Shown: piece after piece, positions 36,094 through 43,932 of the stretch | Layout: the number at the start of each line of letters is the position of its first letter | How positions within the stretch are numbered: position 1 is the first letter of the stretch | Assembly (NCBI GenBank): GCA_963701375.1 | Contig: CAVOZT010000004.1 | Span: forward strand, 558,001-622,000 | From: CAVXTF01 sp963701375 | Lineage (GTDB): Bacteria; Actinomycetota; Acidimicrobiia; Acidimicrobiales; CAVXTF01 | Length of the DNA: 64,000 nt | Direction: 5' to 3' | The notes under the pieces: model-generated | What the model was told of the DNA's origin: nothing | The model's database searches: none | The model's input: the letters and a program-made list of their open reading frames with translations, nothing else | Translations under genes and position numbers: made by a program

Positions 36094-36815
36094 AGATCCA
36101 AGGATCTGTCGCTCTCGTAACAGGCGCCGATCGAGGTCTCGGCCGAGCGTACGCCAGGGAGCTCGTTAGTCGCGGAGCTGCGAAGGTGTACGGAGCCGCA
36201 CGCAACCCAGACGCTGTTAGCGCGACCGGGTTGTTGACTCTGAAGCTCGACATCACTGATCCGAATCGCGTGGTCGAGGTCTCGAGGCAGTGCCGGGACG
36301 TGAACTTACTGGTCAACAACGCAGGAGTGATGAACGCGAGCACGTTCATCGCGGCCCCTAGCTTGGATGCTGCCAGGCACGAAATGGAGACCAACTACTT
36401 TGGGACGCTCAGCGTGTGTCGTGCGTTCGCCTCAATTCTCGGGAGTAACGGCGGAGGAGCCATCGTTAACATGCTCTCGGTATCGAGCTTCTACACGAAC
36501 CCGTTCGATGCCTCCTATGGCGCTTCAAAGGCCGCGGAGTGGTCTTTGACCAACGGAGTCAGGATCGAACTTGCCAATCAGGGAACCCTTGTAGTTGCCG
36601 TTCACGCCAGCTTCATCGACACTGACATGGCTACCGGAACAACCGAACCTAAAATCAGCCCAGAGTCGGTCGCCCAACAGGCGTTTGATGCGGTAGAAGC
36701 GGGAGAGATCGAAGTGCTCGCCGACGAGCGATCCCGTTTCGTCAAGGCATCGCTCCCGCGTGATCACGAGTTGATCTATCCGCCAGTTCAGGCGTTCTGG
36801 GACTCGCTCGGGTGA
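36090..36815 (+). CDS. Short-chain dehydrogenase/reductase (SDR)
   Basis: 241 residues from GTG 36090, with AAGGAGG just upstream and an overlap with the DUF302 stop. Classical SDR motifs: the cofactor loop VALVTGADRGLGRAYARELV (TGxxxGxG), LLVNNAGVMN (NNAG), MLSVSSF (catalytic Ser) and SYGASKAAEWSLTNG (YxxxK). The residue after the second strand is AARN, favouring NADP(H) over NAD(H). It should reduce a small carbonyl or oxidise an alcohol. It is co-translated with DUF302, so the substrate may be linked to that protein. A 9-bp hairpin follows the stop. Confidence 0.93.
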   Translation: MKIQGSVALVTGADRGLGRAYARELVSRGAAKVYGAARNPDAVSATGLLTLKLDITDPNRVVEVSRQCRDVNLLVNNAGVMNASTFIAAPSLDAARHEMETNYFGTLSVCRAFASILGSNGGGAIVNMLSVSSFYTNPFDASYGASKAAEWSLTNGVRIELANQGTLVVAVHASFIDTDMATGTTEPKISPESVAQQAFDAVEAGEIEVLADERSRFVKASLPRDHELIYPPVQAFWDSLG

Positions 36816-36818
36816 GTT

Positions 36819-36840
36819 GTAGCCGATAGCAATCGGCTAC
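36819..36840 (+). terminator. 9-bp perfect hairpin after the SDR gene
   Basis: Arms gtagccgat (36819-36827) and atcggctac (36832-36840) with a 4-base loop agca. It lies just 4 bases after the SDR stop. No U-tract follows, as is common for actinobacterial terminators. Confidence 0.6.
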
Positions 36841-37286
36841 ACCGCACAATCACGGCGTGATGAGGAATCTCCTCGGTGGCGCCCCAACGCTAGAAAGAGA
36901 CTCGCTCCTCGAAATGGGAGCCAAAGTCTCTCGCTATGGCACTCGTTGGCTGATGGGCGAGTGAGGTGTTCGGTCGTTCGTCGACGACGTGCTTCACACC
37001 CTCAGGAACATGATGTGAGATAGCTCGTCAACGACGGCCAGCGAGACAGTCCTTGACCACAGCTTCTTCCTGTAACGATGCGCGCGTTGTAAGTCCTGCC
37101 ACTTGTAACGCGTACATGCCTTGCCTTTGAAGTCACCACGAAGCACGCCATTACTACGCAGATCGCATGATGCGATCAAGAGCGTCCCTGGCAGATGATG
37201 GAAACGACATTCAACTCGGTGATGAGGATTTTCTGGTCATTGAGACCGAAACGCCTTTTTCGCCCCAACAAACAAGGAGTGTTCCG
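36841..37286. other. Intergenic, nothing recognised
   Basis: About 450 bases between the DUF302-SDR operon and the hydrolase. A 61-codon minus-strand frame and short plus frames show no motif or ribosome site. It probably holds the promoter of the hydrolase gene. Confidence 0.35.
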
Positions 37287-38108
37287 ATGAGCACCATCAC
37301 CACCGAAGATGGTACCGAGATCTACTACAAGGATTGGGGGTCTGGTCCCGTCGTTACGTTTTCCCATGGCTGGCCGCTGAACGCGGATGCTTGGGACGCC
37401 CAGCTGCTGTTCCTGGTTCAGAATGGATACCGCGTAGTTGCCCACGACCGACGCGGGCACGGTAGATCTAGCCAGCCCTCGAACGGCAACGACATGAACG
37501 GTTACGCCGACGATCTGGCAGCTGTGATCGAGGTACTCGATCTACACGATGCCACGTTGGTTGGGCATTCCACGGGTGGCGGAGAGGTTGCTCGCTACAT
37601 CGGTCGCCATGGGACAAGCCGGGTCTCGAAGGCACTGCTTTTGTCGGCCGTGCCACCCATCATGGTTCAAAGTGCAACCAATCCCGAAGGTCTGCCGATG
37701 AAAGTGTTCGATGACCTGCGAGCGGGCGTCATAGCCGATCGTTCCCAGTTCTACAAAGACTTGGCAACTCCCTTTTACGGCGCGAACCTCCCGGGTGCCA
37801 AAGTCTCGCAGGGAGCTCTCGATCAATTCTGGATGTGGAGTATGCAAGCCGGCATCAAGGGCTCTTTCGAGAGCATCAAGGCATTCTCTGAGACCGATTT
37901 CACGGAGGACCTCAAGAAGTTCGACGTTCCGACTCTTGTGGCGCACGGTGAGGACGACCAGATCGTTCCCGTTAAGGACTCGGCACGGAAGTCGGCGAAA
38001 CTCATTCCCGGAGCGCAAGAGATCTACTACCCGGGTGCTCCGCACGGCCTTACAGCAACGCACGCGGACAAATTCAACGCAGACCTGTTGGCTTTCCTCA
38101 AGAGCTAG
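37287..38108 (+). CDS. Alpha/beta hydrolase, non-heme haloperoxidase/esterase type
   Basis: 273 residues from ATG 37287 with AAGGAGT 7 bases upstream. It reads ITTEDGTEIYYKDWGSGPVV, FSHGWPLNADAWDAQL (oxyanion HGWPL), and VVAHDRRGHGRSSQPS. The nucleophile elbow is VGHSTGGGEVARYIG (Ser). The acid is in AHGEDDQIVPVKDSAR (Asp) and the catalytic His is in PGAPHGLTATHADKF. This is the cofactor-free chloroperoxidase/arylesterase subgroup. It may perhydrolyse short acids or cleave esters or lactones. No adjoining reading frame couples it to the other genes, so it has its own transcript, ending before the 12-bp inverted repeat at 38160. Confidence 0.93.
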   Translation: MSTITTEDGTEIYYKDWGSGPVVTFSHGWPLNADAWDAQLLFLVQNGYRVVAHDRRGHGRSSQPSNGNDMNGYADDLAAVIEVLDLHDATLVGHSTGGGEVARYIGRHGTSRVSKALLLSAVPPIMVQSATNPEGLPMKVFDDLRAGVIADRSQFYKDLATPFYGANLPGAKVSQGALDQFWMWSMQAGIKGSFESIKAFSETDFTEDLKKFDVPTLVAHGEDDQIVPVKDSARKSAKLIPGAQEIYYPGAPHGLTATHADKFNADLLAFLKS

Positions 38109-38159
38109 GCGCGACTGGCACCTGGCGAACATTCCAGAAGTATTCGGATTGGTCAACGT

Positions 38160-38199
38160 CTGAGCCGACCTGGTTCTCTTGCGGGCGAGGTCGGCTCAG
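38160..38199 (+). terminator. 12-bp perfect inverted repeat between hydrolase and aquaporin genes
   Basis: Arms ctgagccgacct (38160-38171) and aggtcggctcag (38188-38199) with a 16-base loop. It is probably the terminator of the hydrolase transcript; without a T-run it may instead be an operator for the aquaporin gene 135 bases downstream. Confidence 0.6.
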
Positions 38200-38333
38200 C
38201 GTTGGCCCGACGGACTAGGTCCAAGAAGAAACCGGACAACGGTTCGCTAAGTGATGAGTCGTTCAACTCAGCTTTGGTACGTGGTATCGAAACTTGGATT
38301 ACATACAAGGCGACTCGAGGAGGAGTCAATCTA

Positions 38334-39161
38334 ATGAGCACAATCAGCGTCGATCGCCCGGTTCGACTGCCCACCAAAAGGCTCAGAAGTGCGGAGGACA
38401 CAGGGTTGCATGGGCACCCCCTCCGGGCAAATCTCTTCAGGGCCAGTGTTGCAGAGGCGGTTGGGACCTTTCTGCTCGTGTTGACAATCGTGAGCGTCGT
38501 TATCGCCGCTAGCGTGATCAAGCCCGTTGTTGGCGCCGCCTATGGATCACTGACCGTGGCCGTTGCCGGTGGTCTCGCGCTAGCAGTCAGCGTGGCAAGC
38601 CTTGGCCGCGTCTCTGGGGCGCATCTCAACCCGGCCGTCACCCTCGGGCTGGTGTTGAACAGGCGTTTTCCATGGACGTGTGCGCCCGCGTACTTCTTTG
38701 CACAATTTGGTGGCGCGATTGGAGCGGCTCTCGCAGCGTGGGCCCTCTTCGGTGATCGCGCCAAGATGAACGCTAAGTTGGGAGCCACCTATCCAGCAGC
38801 TGGCGTAGGTGTCTGGCGAACGTTCGCAGCTGAAGGCATAGTGACATTTATATTGGTCCTCGTAATCGTGTCGGTGGCGACGGACAGTCGAGTTCCGCCG
38901 GGGATTGCTGCAATGGTCATCGGCTCGGCTCTGGCAGCATCAATCCTCATCAGCGGTCCGATCACCGGAGCTGGCGTCAACCCCGCCCGAGCCATAGGGC
39001 CAATGATCGCGGTCGGGAAGTTCACCGATTGGTGGGTATACCTGACGGCACCCCTGATAGGCAGCACAGTAGCGGCGACTCTCTACGAGCGGCTCCTTCG
39101 GAGTGGGTGGGCGCCGGACACCCGACATGGGCGAGACGGCGTTGAAGCCCCAAACGATTGA
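38334..39161 (+). CDS. MIP-family channel (aquaporin/glycerol facilitator)
   Basis: 275 residues from ATG 38334 (GGAGGAGT 7 bases upstream). Six membrane helices are visible. Two pore loops with NPA boxes: GRVSGAHLNPAVTLGLVL and ITGAGVNPARAIGPMIAVG. Helices begin VAEAVGTFLLVLTIVSVV and AAEGIVTFILVLVIVSVA, each with the conserved Glu. In the second loop, Arg follows NPA as required for selectivity. The selectivity residues are not fully readable by eye, so water, glycerol or another small neutral solute is possible. A long basic N-terminal extension (RPVRLPTKRLRS) is unusual. It is the last gene before the recombinase remnant. Confidence 0.94.
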   Translation: MSTISVDRPVRLPTKRLRSAEDTGLHGHPLRANLFRASVAEAVGTFLLVLTIVSVVIAASVIKPVVGAAYGSLTVAVAGGLALAVSVASLGRVSGAHLNPAVTLGLVLNRRFPWTCAPAYFFAQFGGAIGAALAAWALFGDRAKMNAKLGATYPAAGVGVWRTFAAEGIVTFILVLVIVSVATDSRVPPGIAAMVIGSALAASILISGPITGAGVNPARAIGPMIAVGKFTDWWVYLTAPLIGSTVAATLYERLLRSGWAPDTRHGRDGVEAPND

Positions 39162-39244
39162 TATCGGGCGAGGTTCTTGAGCTTCTGTCAAGCGTTAGCA
39201 GAACGAATAAATAAGCAGTCCGACTTTCGAATTTTCGGAAGGTC

Positions 39245-39511
39245 ATGCTCGATCCCCGTGACGCGGCTGGGCTACCCAAATGGGTGCCGACGTACACCCT
39301 CAGACACACAGCAGCGAGTCTTCTCACAACGGGCGGTGTCGGAGTGCATGCAACCCCAGCCATTCTGGGCAACGACCCAGCCGTCTACCTGCGGACGTAT
39401 GCACATCTCTACCCCCATGACCTCCGGAGCGCGGCGCGCACGCTCGATCGGATACGGTCGCATGACACTGACGCCGAAGATGGCGGCGACGCCGGTTCCT
39501 CGATTGGTTGA
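39245..39511 (+). pseudogene. Tyrosine recombinase C-terminal remnant beside the right attachment site
   Basis: The frame gives AAGLPKWVPTYTLRHTAASL, GGVGVHATPAILGNDPAVYL and RTYAHLYPHDLRSAARTLDR. This is the end of a tyrosine integrase: the R box (TLRHTAAS), the LGH position (here LGND, so the His is lost) and the catalytic Tyr (RTYAHLYP). Everything upstream of the R box is missing, so the integrase is dead. A frame after the stop spells DVGKMWGR before the attachment repeat, as at the left end. Confidence 0.72.
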
Positions 39512-39651
39512 TGAGTCGCAGAAATGAGCGCTGCTGGTTCCGAGATTCGAGCGACGTACTTACGAGGTCCGTCAGGCATTGCGGAGTCCGACGACGTGGG
39601 GAAAATGTGGGGACGAATCCGTTGCGAGATTCTATGTCTTGCAGAAAGCTA

Positions 39652-39714
39652 CCCTGACCTGCACCTTCGGGTGGAGGCGATGGGGCTCGAACCCACGAAC
39701 CTCTTGACTGCCAG
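39652..39714 (+). repeat. Right attachment repeat (attR) overlapping tRNA-Ala
   Basis: 63 bases identical to 29765-29827. Of these, 39672-39714 lie inside the tRNA gene (3' half down to the anticodon loop). Distance repeat to repeat is 9,887 bases, which defines the island. Confidence 0.93.
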
Positions 39715-39745
39715 TCAAGCGCTCTACCAACTGAGCTACGCCCCC
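39672..39745 (-). tRNA. tRNA-Ala (anticodon GGC)
   Basis: Read on the minus strand the gene begins GGGGGCG TA GCTC and folds as a complete cloverleaf. The acceptor stem GGGGGCG pairs with CGCCTCC. The D arm is GCTC/GAGC, the anticodon arm CTTGA-CTGGCAG-TCAAG, and the T arm GTGGG-TTCGAGC-CCCAT. The loop CTGGCAG gives anticodon GGC, decoding GCC (alanine). No CCA is encoded. The 3' half is duplicated at 29765-29827, which marks it as an integration target. Confidence 0.96.
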
Positions 39746-39868
39746 GAGTCCCTGTGAAACTACCATCTCCCTGGTCAGGGCAGTGTCCGACCGCTCGAGT
39801 CTTGACCGCAGCATGGTCAAGGAAGTGTCCGGCTGCAACCATTTTGACAACCCACGGCAGGGGAGTCC

Positions 39869-40360
39869 ATGAGCGACGAAACGAAGGTCTTGCAGAGCTC
39901 GCTTGATGCGCAGCGTCGGCACGTCCTCGGAATCTTGGACGGACTCTCCAGTGAGGAGTTGCATCGACCGGTGCTGCCGAGTGGTTGGACGTGTCTCGGT
40001 CTGGTGCAGCATCTCGCCCTGGATGTTGAACGGTTCTGGTTCGTCCAGGTGGTTGCCGGCGAAGCCGACGAACTCGGATCGGACGACGAGTCTCAATCAG
40101 CCTGGCACGTAGCGTCCGATGTGCAACCAGGGACGGTGTTCGATCTCTACCGCAACGAGATCGAGCGAGCGAACCAGATTATCGCCCGAACCTCGCTCGA
40201 AGCCGAACCGAAGTGGTGGCCGGATTTCTTCGGTGAATGGCGGCTCGCCGACCTTCGAGCTGTCCTACTACACGTGATCGCCGAGACTGCGTGTCACGCG
40301 GGTCATCTCGATGCTGTCCGTGAACTCCTGGATGGGCGTACTTGGCTGACGCTCACGTAG
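39869..40360 (+). CDS. DinB-family protein
   Basis: 163 residues, ATG 39869 with GGGGAG upstream. It is a four-helix DinB/DUF664 type protein: LQSSLDAQRRHVLGILDGLS, WTCLGLVQHLALDVERFWFV (metal His in LVQHLAL), and RAVLLHVIAETACHAGHLDA (HxxxETACHAGH, the second metal site). Such proteins bind a metal and many are thiol (mycothiol) transferases or S-transferases in actinobacteria. Assignment to a specific substrate is not possible. It lies just right of the tRNA island on unrelated core-like DNA. Confidence 0.9.
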   Translation: MSDETKVLQSSLDAQRRHVLGILDGLSSEELHRPVLPSGWTCLGLVQHLALDVERFWFVQVVAGEADELGSDDESQSAWHVASDVQPGTVFDLYRNEIERANQIIARTSLEAEPKWWPDFFGEWRLADLRAVLLHVIAETACHAGHLDAVRELLDGRTWLTLT

Positions 40361-40686
40361 TCATCTGATTCCGATTTATGCGGGCTGAAAAGTAGAGAGT
40401 GCGGCCTGACGCCTCGTCACACAAAGTCAGGATTTCATCACACAAAGTCAGGATTTCCCTGGTCATACCTGCTCTTCTCGTCGCTGTCATACCGATGCAC
40501 TCCCTGTAGCTAAGGTGTGTGGACACACATCTTCGGGGCAGGTTCGCCCGCGTGGTTTCGTGCTTGCGCACCAACGGGTAGTAGTCATGGACGCGCTGGT
40601 CATGCTCGCCGCGTGACGCGGGCTTCTCCGATTCCAGAGACAAGGGCTGACCACGTAGGGGTTGGCCTCTCTTCGTACCGATATGC
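40361..40686. other. Intergenic with a two-unit tandem repeat
   Basis: No gene supported. It contains the 21-base tandem repeat at 40417-40458 and the promoter region of the kinase gene. A minus-strand frame through the repeat gives the repeated peptide EILTLCDE, which I take as a by-product of the repeat. Confidence 0.4.
40417..40458 (+). repeat. 21-base tandem repeat, two units
   Basis: Units tcacacaaagtcaggatttc (plus a) and the same plus c, adjacent with no spacer. Located about 230 bases upstream of the kinase gene. Confidence 0.85.
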
Positions 40687-42201
40687 GTGACGAACAACAT
40701 GAACCCAACAGCTGAGATCCTCGTTGAGCGATACCGAATGGGGCGGTTGATCGGTCAGGGAGGGATGTCCGACGTCTACGAGGCAGTGGACGAGCGCACT
40801 GGTGCGTCTGTCGCGGTCAAGGTTGTGCGGTCTGGGGATCCCGATTTCGCTCGGCGTCTTGCACAAGAAGCCCGCGGACTTGAACGGCTCAGGCACCCCG
40901 GCCTCGTTCGGTTGCTCGATACCGGATTCTCTGGCTCTCATGCATATCTGGTCATGGACCTCGTCGCCGGATCGACCCTGTCGGAGTTGCTACGCCGAGG
41001 GCCGCTCAGCACAGAACGAACCGCGACGCTTGGCGCAGGACTGGCTGGTGCTCTCAGCTACGTCCACGGCCAAGCCATAGTCCATCGAGATGTAAAGCCT
41101 TCGAACATCCTGGTCACTCCGGAAGGCGAGGGCCGACTCGGAGACTTCGGCATCGCCAGACTCCTCGACACGTCCACCCTCACGATGACCGGGACGACAT
41201 TAGGAACCGCCGCCTACATGGCGCCAGAACAGCTCGAGAACAATCAAGTAGGTCCGAGCGCTGACATCTGGTCCCTCGGAATAGTCCTGCTCGAATGCCT
41301 GACCGGTCGCCGGATCTACGAGGGTTCTCCCAATGAAGTCGTCGCGATGCGCCTTGCCGGCCCGGTGCCCCTTCCGAACAATCTTCCCGTGGCGTGGAAG
41401 CTGATCTTGACCGGGATGCTTGATCACCGGCCCGAGCAACGCCTCCAAAGTGCAGAGGTCGCATCCCTCCTTGCTACGCCACCATTCCGTGCCCCATGGA
41501 ATCTTGACGAGTCCTCTCCGACAGAACAGCTGACGACGACGCTTCCTCACGATCTGACAGCGCTGGCTCCAACTACGACCGCGATACTCACCGGTCGCGA
41601 AAGCGAAACTCTTCAGGCAACGCCTCCTCACGTTTCGCAGCCTCGGCACAACCAATGGGTGAAAGTTGCAGCGTTGCTGGCCCTCGTAGCTTCGGGACTG
41701 TTTGTCGGGTGGTTGCTTGGGAACGGGACAAGTCCGACGACGGGTCACCACCCTGTACAGAGCGTCACGAACCCGGTTCGACACAGCTCGACGACGTTGG
41801 CCCCGGCGACGGCAAAAACCACTTCTCCGACGGTCACGACGATCCCGAATGCCGCAACTGCGCTCGCCGCGCTTGTAAGGGACGTGGCATCCGGGGTCGC
41901 CGCGGGGTCAGTTGGCCCAAAGGCCGGTCAGTCGGTCGCTAACCAAGCTCAGAAAGCGGTAACTGACGAGTCCGCTGGAAATGCGACACAGGCAGCAACC
42001 GATCTCCAACAAGCGGCGACGACCATCTCCGACGGCGTCCAGAACGGCAAGATCACGCCGGCACAGGGAGTCACACTCCAGACGGATCTCTCAAGACTCG
42101 CCGCCTTGCTCGGATTGGCCCAAGCCCTCACACCGCCGACAACCCAACCCCCCGGCAATGGGCACGGTGATGGAGGGGCTAACGGAAACGGTGGAGGTTA
42201 G
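40687..42201 (+). CDS. Membrane-anchored Ser/Thr protein kinase (PknB-like)
   Basis: 504 residues (GTG 40687; ATG 40699 is an alternative). Kinase domain about residues 16-270: LIGQGGMSDVYEAVDERTGA (Gly-rich loop), SVAVKVVRSG (Lys), QAIVHRDVKPSNILVTPEGE (HRD and Asn), RLGDFGIARLLDTS (DFG) and GTAAYMAPEQLE (APE). After a linker, one membrane helix VKVAALLALVASGLFVGWLL at about residues 325-344 leads to an outside part with Thr-rich linkers and an Ala-rich helical domain (ALVRDVASGVAAGSV through AALLGLAQAL). It ends Pro/Gly-rich. It likely senses envelope cues. The sensor is not a PASTA domain. Confidence 0.93.
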   Translation: MTNNMNPTAEILVERYRMGRLIGQGGMSDVYEAVDERTGASVAVKVVRSGDPDFARRLAQEARGLERLRHPGLVRLLDTGFSGSHAYLVMDLVAGSTLSELLRRGPLSTERTATLGAGLAGALSYVHGQAIVHRDVKPSNILVTPEGEGRLGDFGIARLLDTSTLTMTGTTLGTAAYMAPEQLENNQVGPSADIWSLGIVLLECLTGRRIYEGSPNEVVAMRLAGPVPLPNNLPVAWKLILTGMLDHRPEQRLQSAEVASLLATPPFRAPWNLDESSPTEQLTTTLPHDLTALAPTTTAILTGRESETLQATPPHVSQPRHNQWVKVAALLALVASGLFVGWLLGNGTSPTTGHHPVQSVTNPVRHSSTTLAPATAKTTSPTVTTIPNAATALAALVRDVASGVAAGSVGPKAGQSVANQAQKAVTDESAGNATQAATDLQQAATTISDGVQNGKITPAQGVTLQTDLSRLAALLGLAQALTPPTTQPPGNGHGDGGANGNGGG

Positions 42202-42306
42202 GGACCGCACGCGTGACCGTATCAGCACGTGGTAGGCGAGCTGCAGATCGTGTAGCCGTAGCGAATTGACGCGAGGCAGGACTATATACGGCGCCCTCGC
42301 GGCTTT

Positions 42307-43932
42307 CTAGAACGTCGCGAGCTCACTCCCGATGGCGGCCTCCGATTCAGATCCGGCGGGTCCATCCTGAGCACTCGGGAGGTGAGCGGTCGTCCGAAGC
42401 GGGATCTCCTTCATCAGAAAACTGAGTAGGCACGCCAGGATGGCGAACGGAACGGCAAATAGGAAAACACCCTGAAGAGCGTGACTGAACGCGCTCACGA
42501 ACACCGCACGCTCTGCAGGCGGGAAATGGTTGATCTGTGCCGGGTTTGCCGTGATGCTGCTGCCCGACAAGCCGGCGAGGTGCGCCGCGTGCGAGTGCGC
42601 CTTCAGCTGGGAAAGCAGACGGTTGTTGAAGACCACACCGAGCCCCGATACTCCGAAGCCACCGCCGATCGTGCGGAAGAAAGTCGCCGTCGAGGTAGCA
42701 GTGCCCAATTGCGAGTACGGCACGGAATTCTGGACAACGACGACGAGCACCTGCATGACCAGGCCCACGCCCAGTCCCACGATCACCATGTAGATGGCGG
42801 TCACGCCGAACGACGTGTGCGGGCCGAGTTGCGCCAACAGTGCGAGTCCGACCGCTAGGACTGCGGAGCCGAGAATCGGGAAGATCTTGTAGCGCCCCGT
42901 GCGCGTCACGAGCCTGCCGCTCAAGATGAACGTCGTGAGCATCCCGGCGACCATCGGCAGAAGCTCCAGCCCCGAGGTTGTGGGCGACGCCCCGTGGACG
43001 GTCTGGAGGTACAGCGGCAGGTAGACGATCGCACCGAACATCGAGAAGCCGATGATGAATCCAACGCCAGACGCAGCCGTGAACGTGCGCACCCTGAAAA
43101 GCCCGAGCGGGATGACGGGCTCAGAAGCGCGTGCTTCGACCAGACAGAAGGCCACTATGAGACCCGCACCCCCGACGCCCAGAGCGATGATCGTTCCGGA
43201 CCCCCACGCGTACTGGGTACCGCCCCACGTCGTGAGAAGGATGATGGCGGTGACGCCGGCCGACAATAGCGAGATGCCGAGCCAGTCGATCTTGTGTTGC
43301 ACCTTTCTCACCGGAATATGCAGAACGGCGGCGATCGTGAACAGCGCGACGATCCCGATCGGCACGTTGATGTAGAAGACCCACCTCCACGACAGGTGCT
43401 GGGTGAACCAACCTCCGGCGAGGGGACCGAGCACGCTCGAGAGTCCGAAAACTGCGCCGAAGTAGCCCATGTATCGTCCGCGCTGACGTGCCGGGACAAC
43501 GTCACCCATGATCGCTTGGGCGCCGACCATGAGGCCCCCGGCCCCTATTCCTTGGATGGCCCTACATGCGATCAGTTCGATCATGTTCTGCGACAGTCCG
43601 GAAAGCATCGAACCGATCAAGAAGATGACGATCGCAAGTTGGAACAGGTTCTTCCGGCCGTAGAGGTCTCCGAGTTTTCCCCACAACGGGGTGGAGATGG
43701 TCGAGGTGAGCAGATACGCGGTGACGACCCACGCAAGATGGTTGAGGCCGTGAAGGTCGCCTGCGATCGTAGGAAGCGCCGTCGCGACGATCGTCTGGTC
43801 CAGTGACGCGAGGAACATGCCGAGCATCAGCGCGCTGAGTATCACGAGGATCCGGCGGTGTTCGGCTTCGCTGAACTCGAATTCCTCCTCGGGAGCGGCC
43901 GAGTTCGCAACGTCCGTCACGTCAGTTGCCAC
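42307..43932 (-). CDS. MFS exporter, DHA2 family (EmrB/QacA type)
   Basis: 541 residues from GTG 43932, chosen for GGAGG 6 bases upstream; the start lies inside the last codons of the marR gene (11-base overlap). Fourteen membrane helices. Motifs: GMFLASLDQTIVATALPTIA, WVVTAYLLTSTISTPLWGKL with GDLYGRK (motif A), RAIQGIGAGGLMVGAQAIMG (motif B) and GAVFGLSSVLGPLAGGWF (motif C). It is a proton antiporter for drugs or lipophilic compounds, repressed by the upstream MarR and de-repressed by its ligand (inference from the coupling and family behaviour). The C-terminus is Ser/Glu-rich. It differs in sequence from the island MFS. Confidence 0.94.
   Translation of the reverse strand: MATDVTDVANSAAPEEEFEFSEAEHRRILVILSALMLGMFLASLDQTIVATALPTIAGDLHGLNHLAWVVTAYLLTSTISTPLWGKLGDLYGRKNLFQLAIVIFLIGSMLSGLSQNMIELIACRAIQGIGAGGLMVGAQAIMGDVVPARQRGRYMGYFGAVFGLSSVLGPLAGGWFTQHLSWRWVFYINVPIGIVALFTIAAVLHIPVRKVQHKIDWLGISLLSAGVTAIILLTTWGGTQYAWGSGTIIALGVGGAGLIVAFCLVEARASEPVIPLGLFRVRTFTAASGVGFIIGFSMFGAIVYLPLYLQTVHGASPTTSGLELLPMVAGMLTTFILSGRLVTRTGRYKIFPILGSAVLAVGLALLAQLGPHTSFGVTAIYMVIVGLGVGLVMQVLVVVVQNSVPYSQLGTATSTATFFRTIGGGFGVSGLGVVFNNRLLSQLKAHSHAAHLAGLSGSSITANPAQINHFPPAERAVFVSAFSHALQGVFLFAVPFAILACLLSFLMKEIPLRTTAHLPSAQDGPAGSESEAAIGSELATF

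Noticed and set aside
40417..40458. Possible CRISPR
   Set aside because: Only two adjacent units, no spacers, no cas genes.
40353..40700. Minus-strand frame with repeated EILTLCDE
   Set aside because: The peptide repeat comes from the 21-base DNA tandem repeat; no ribosome site.
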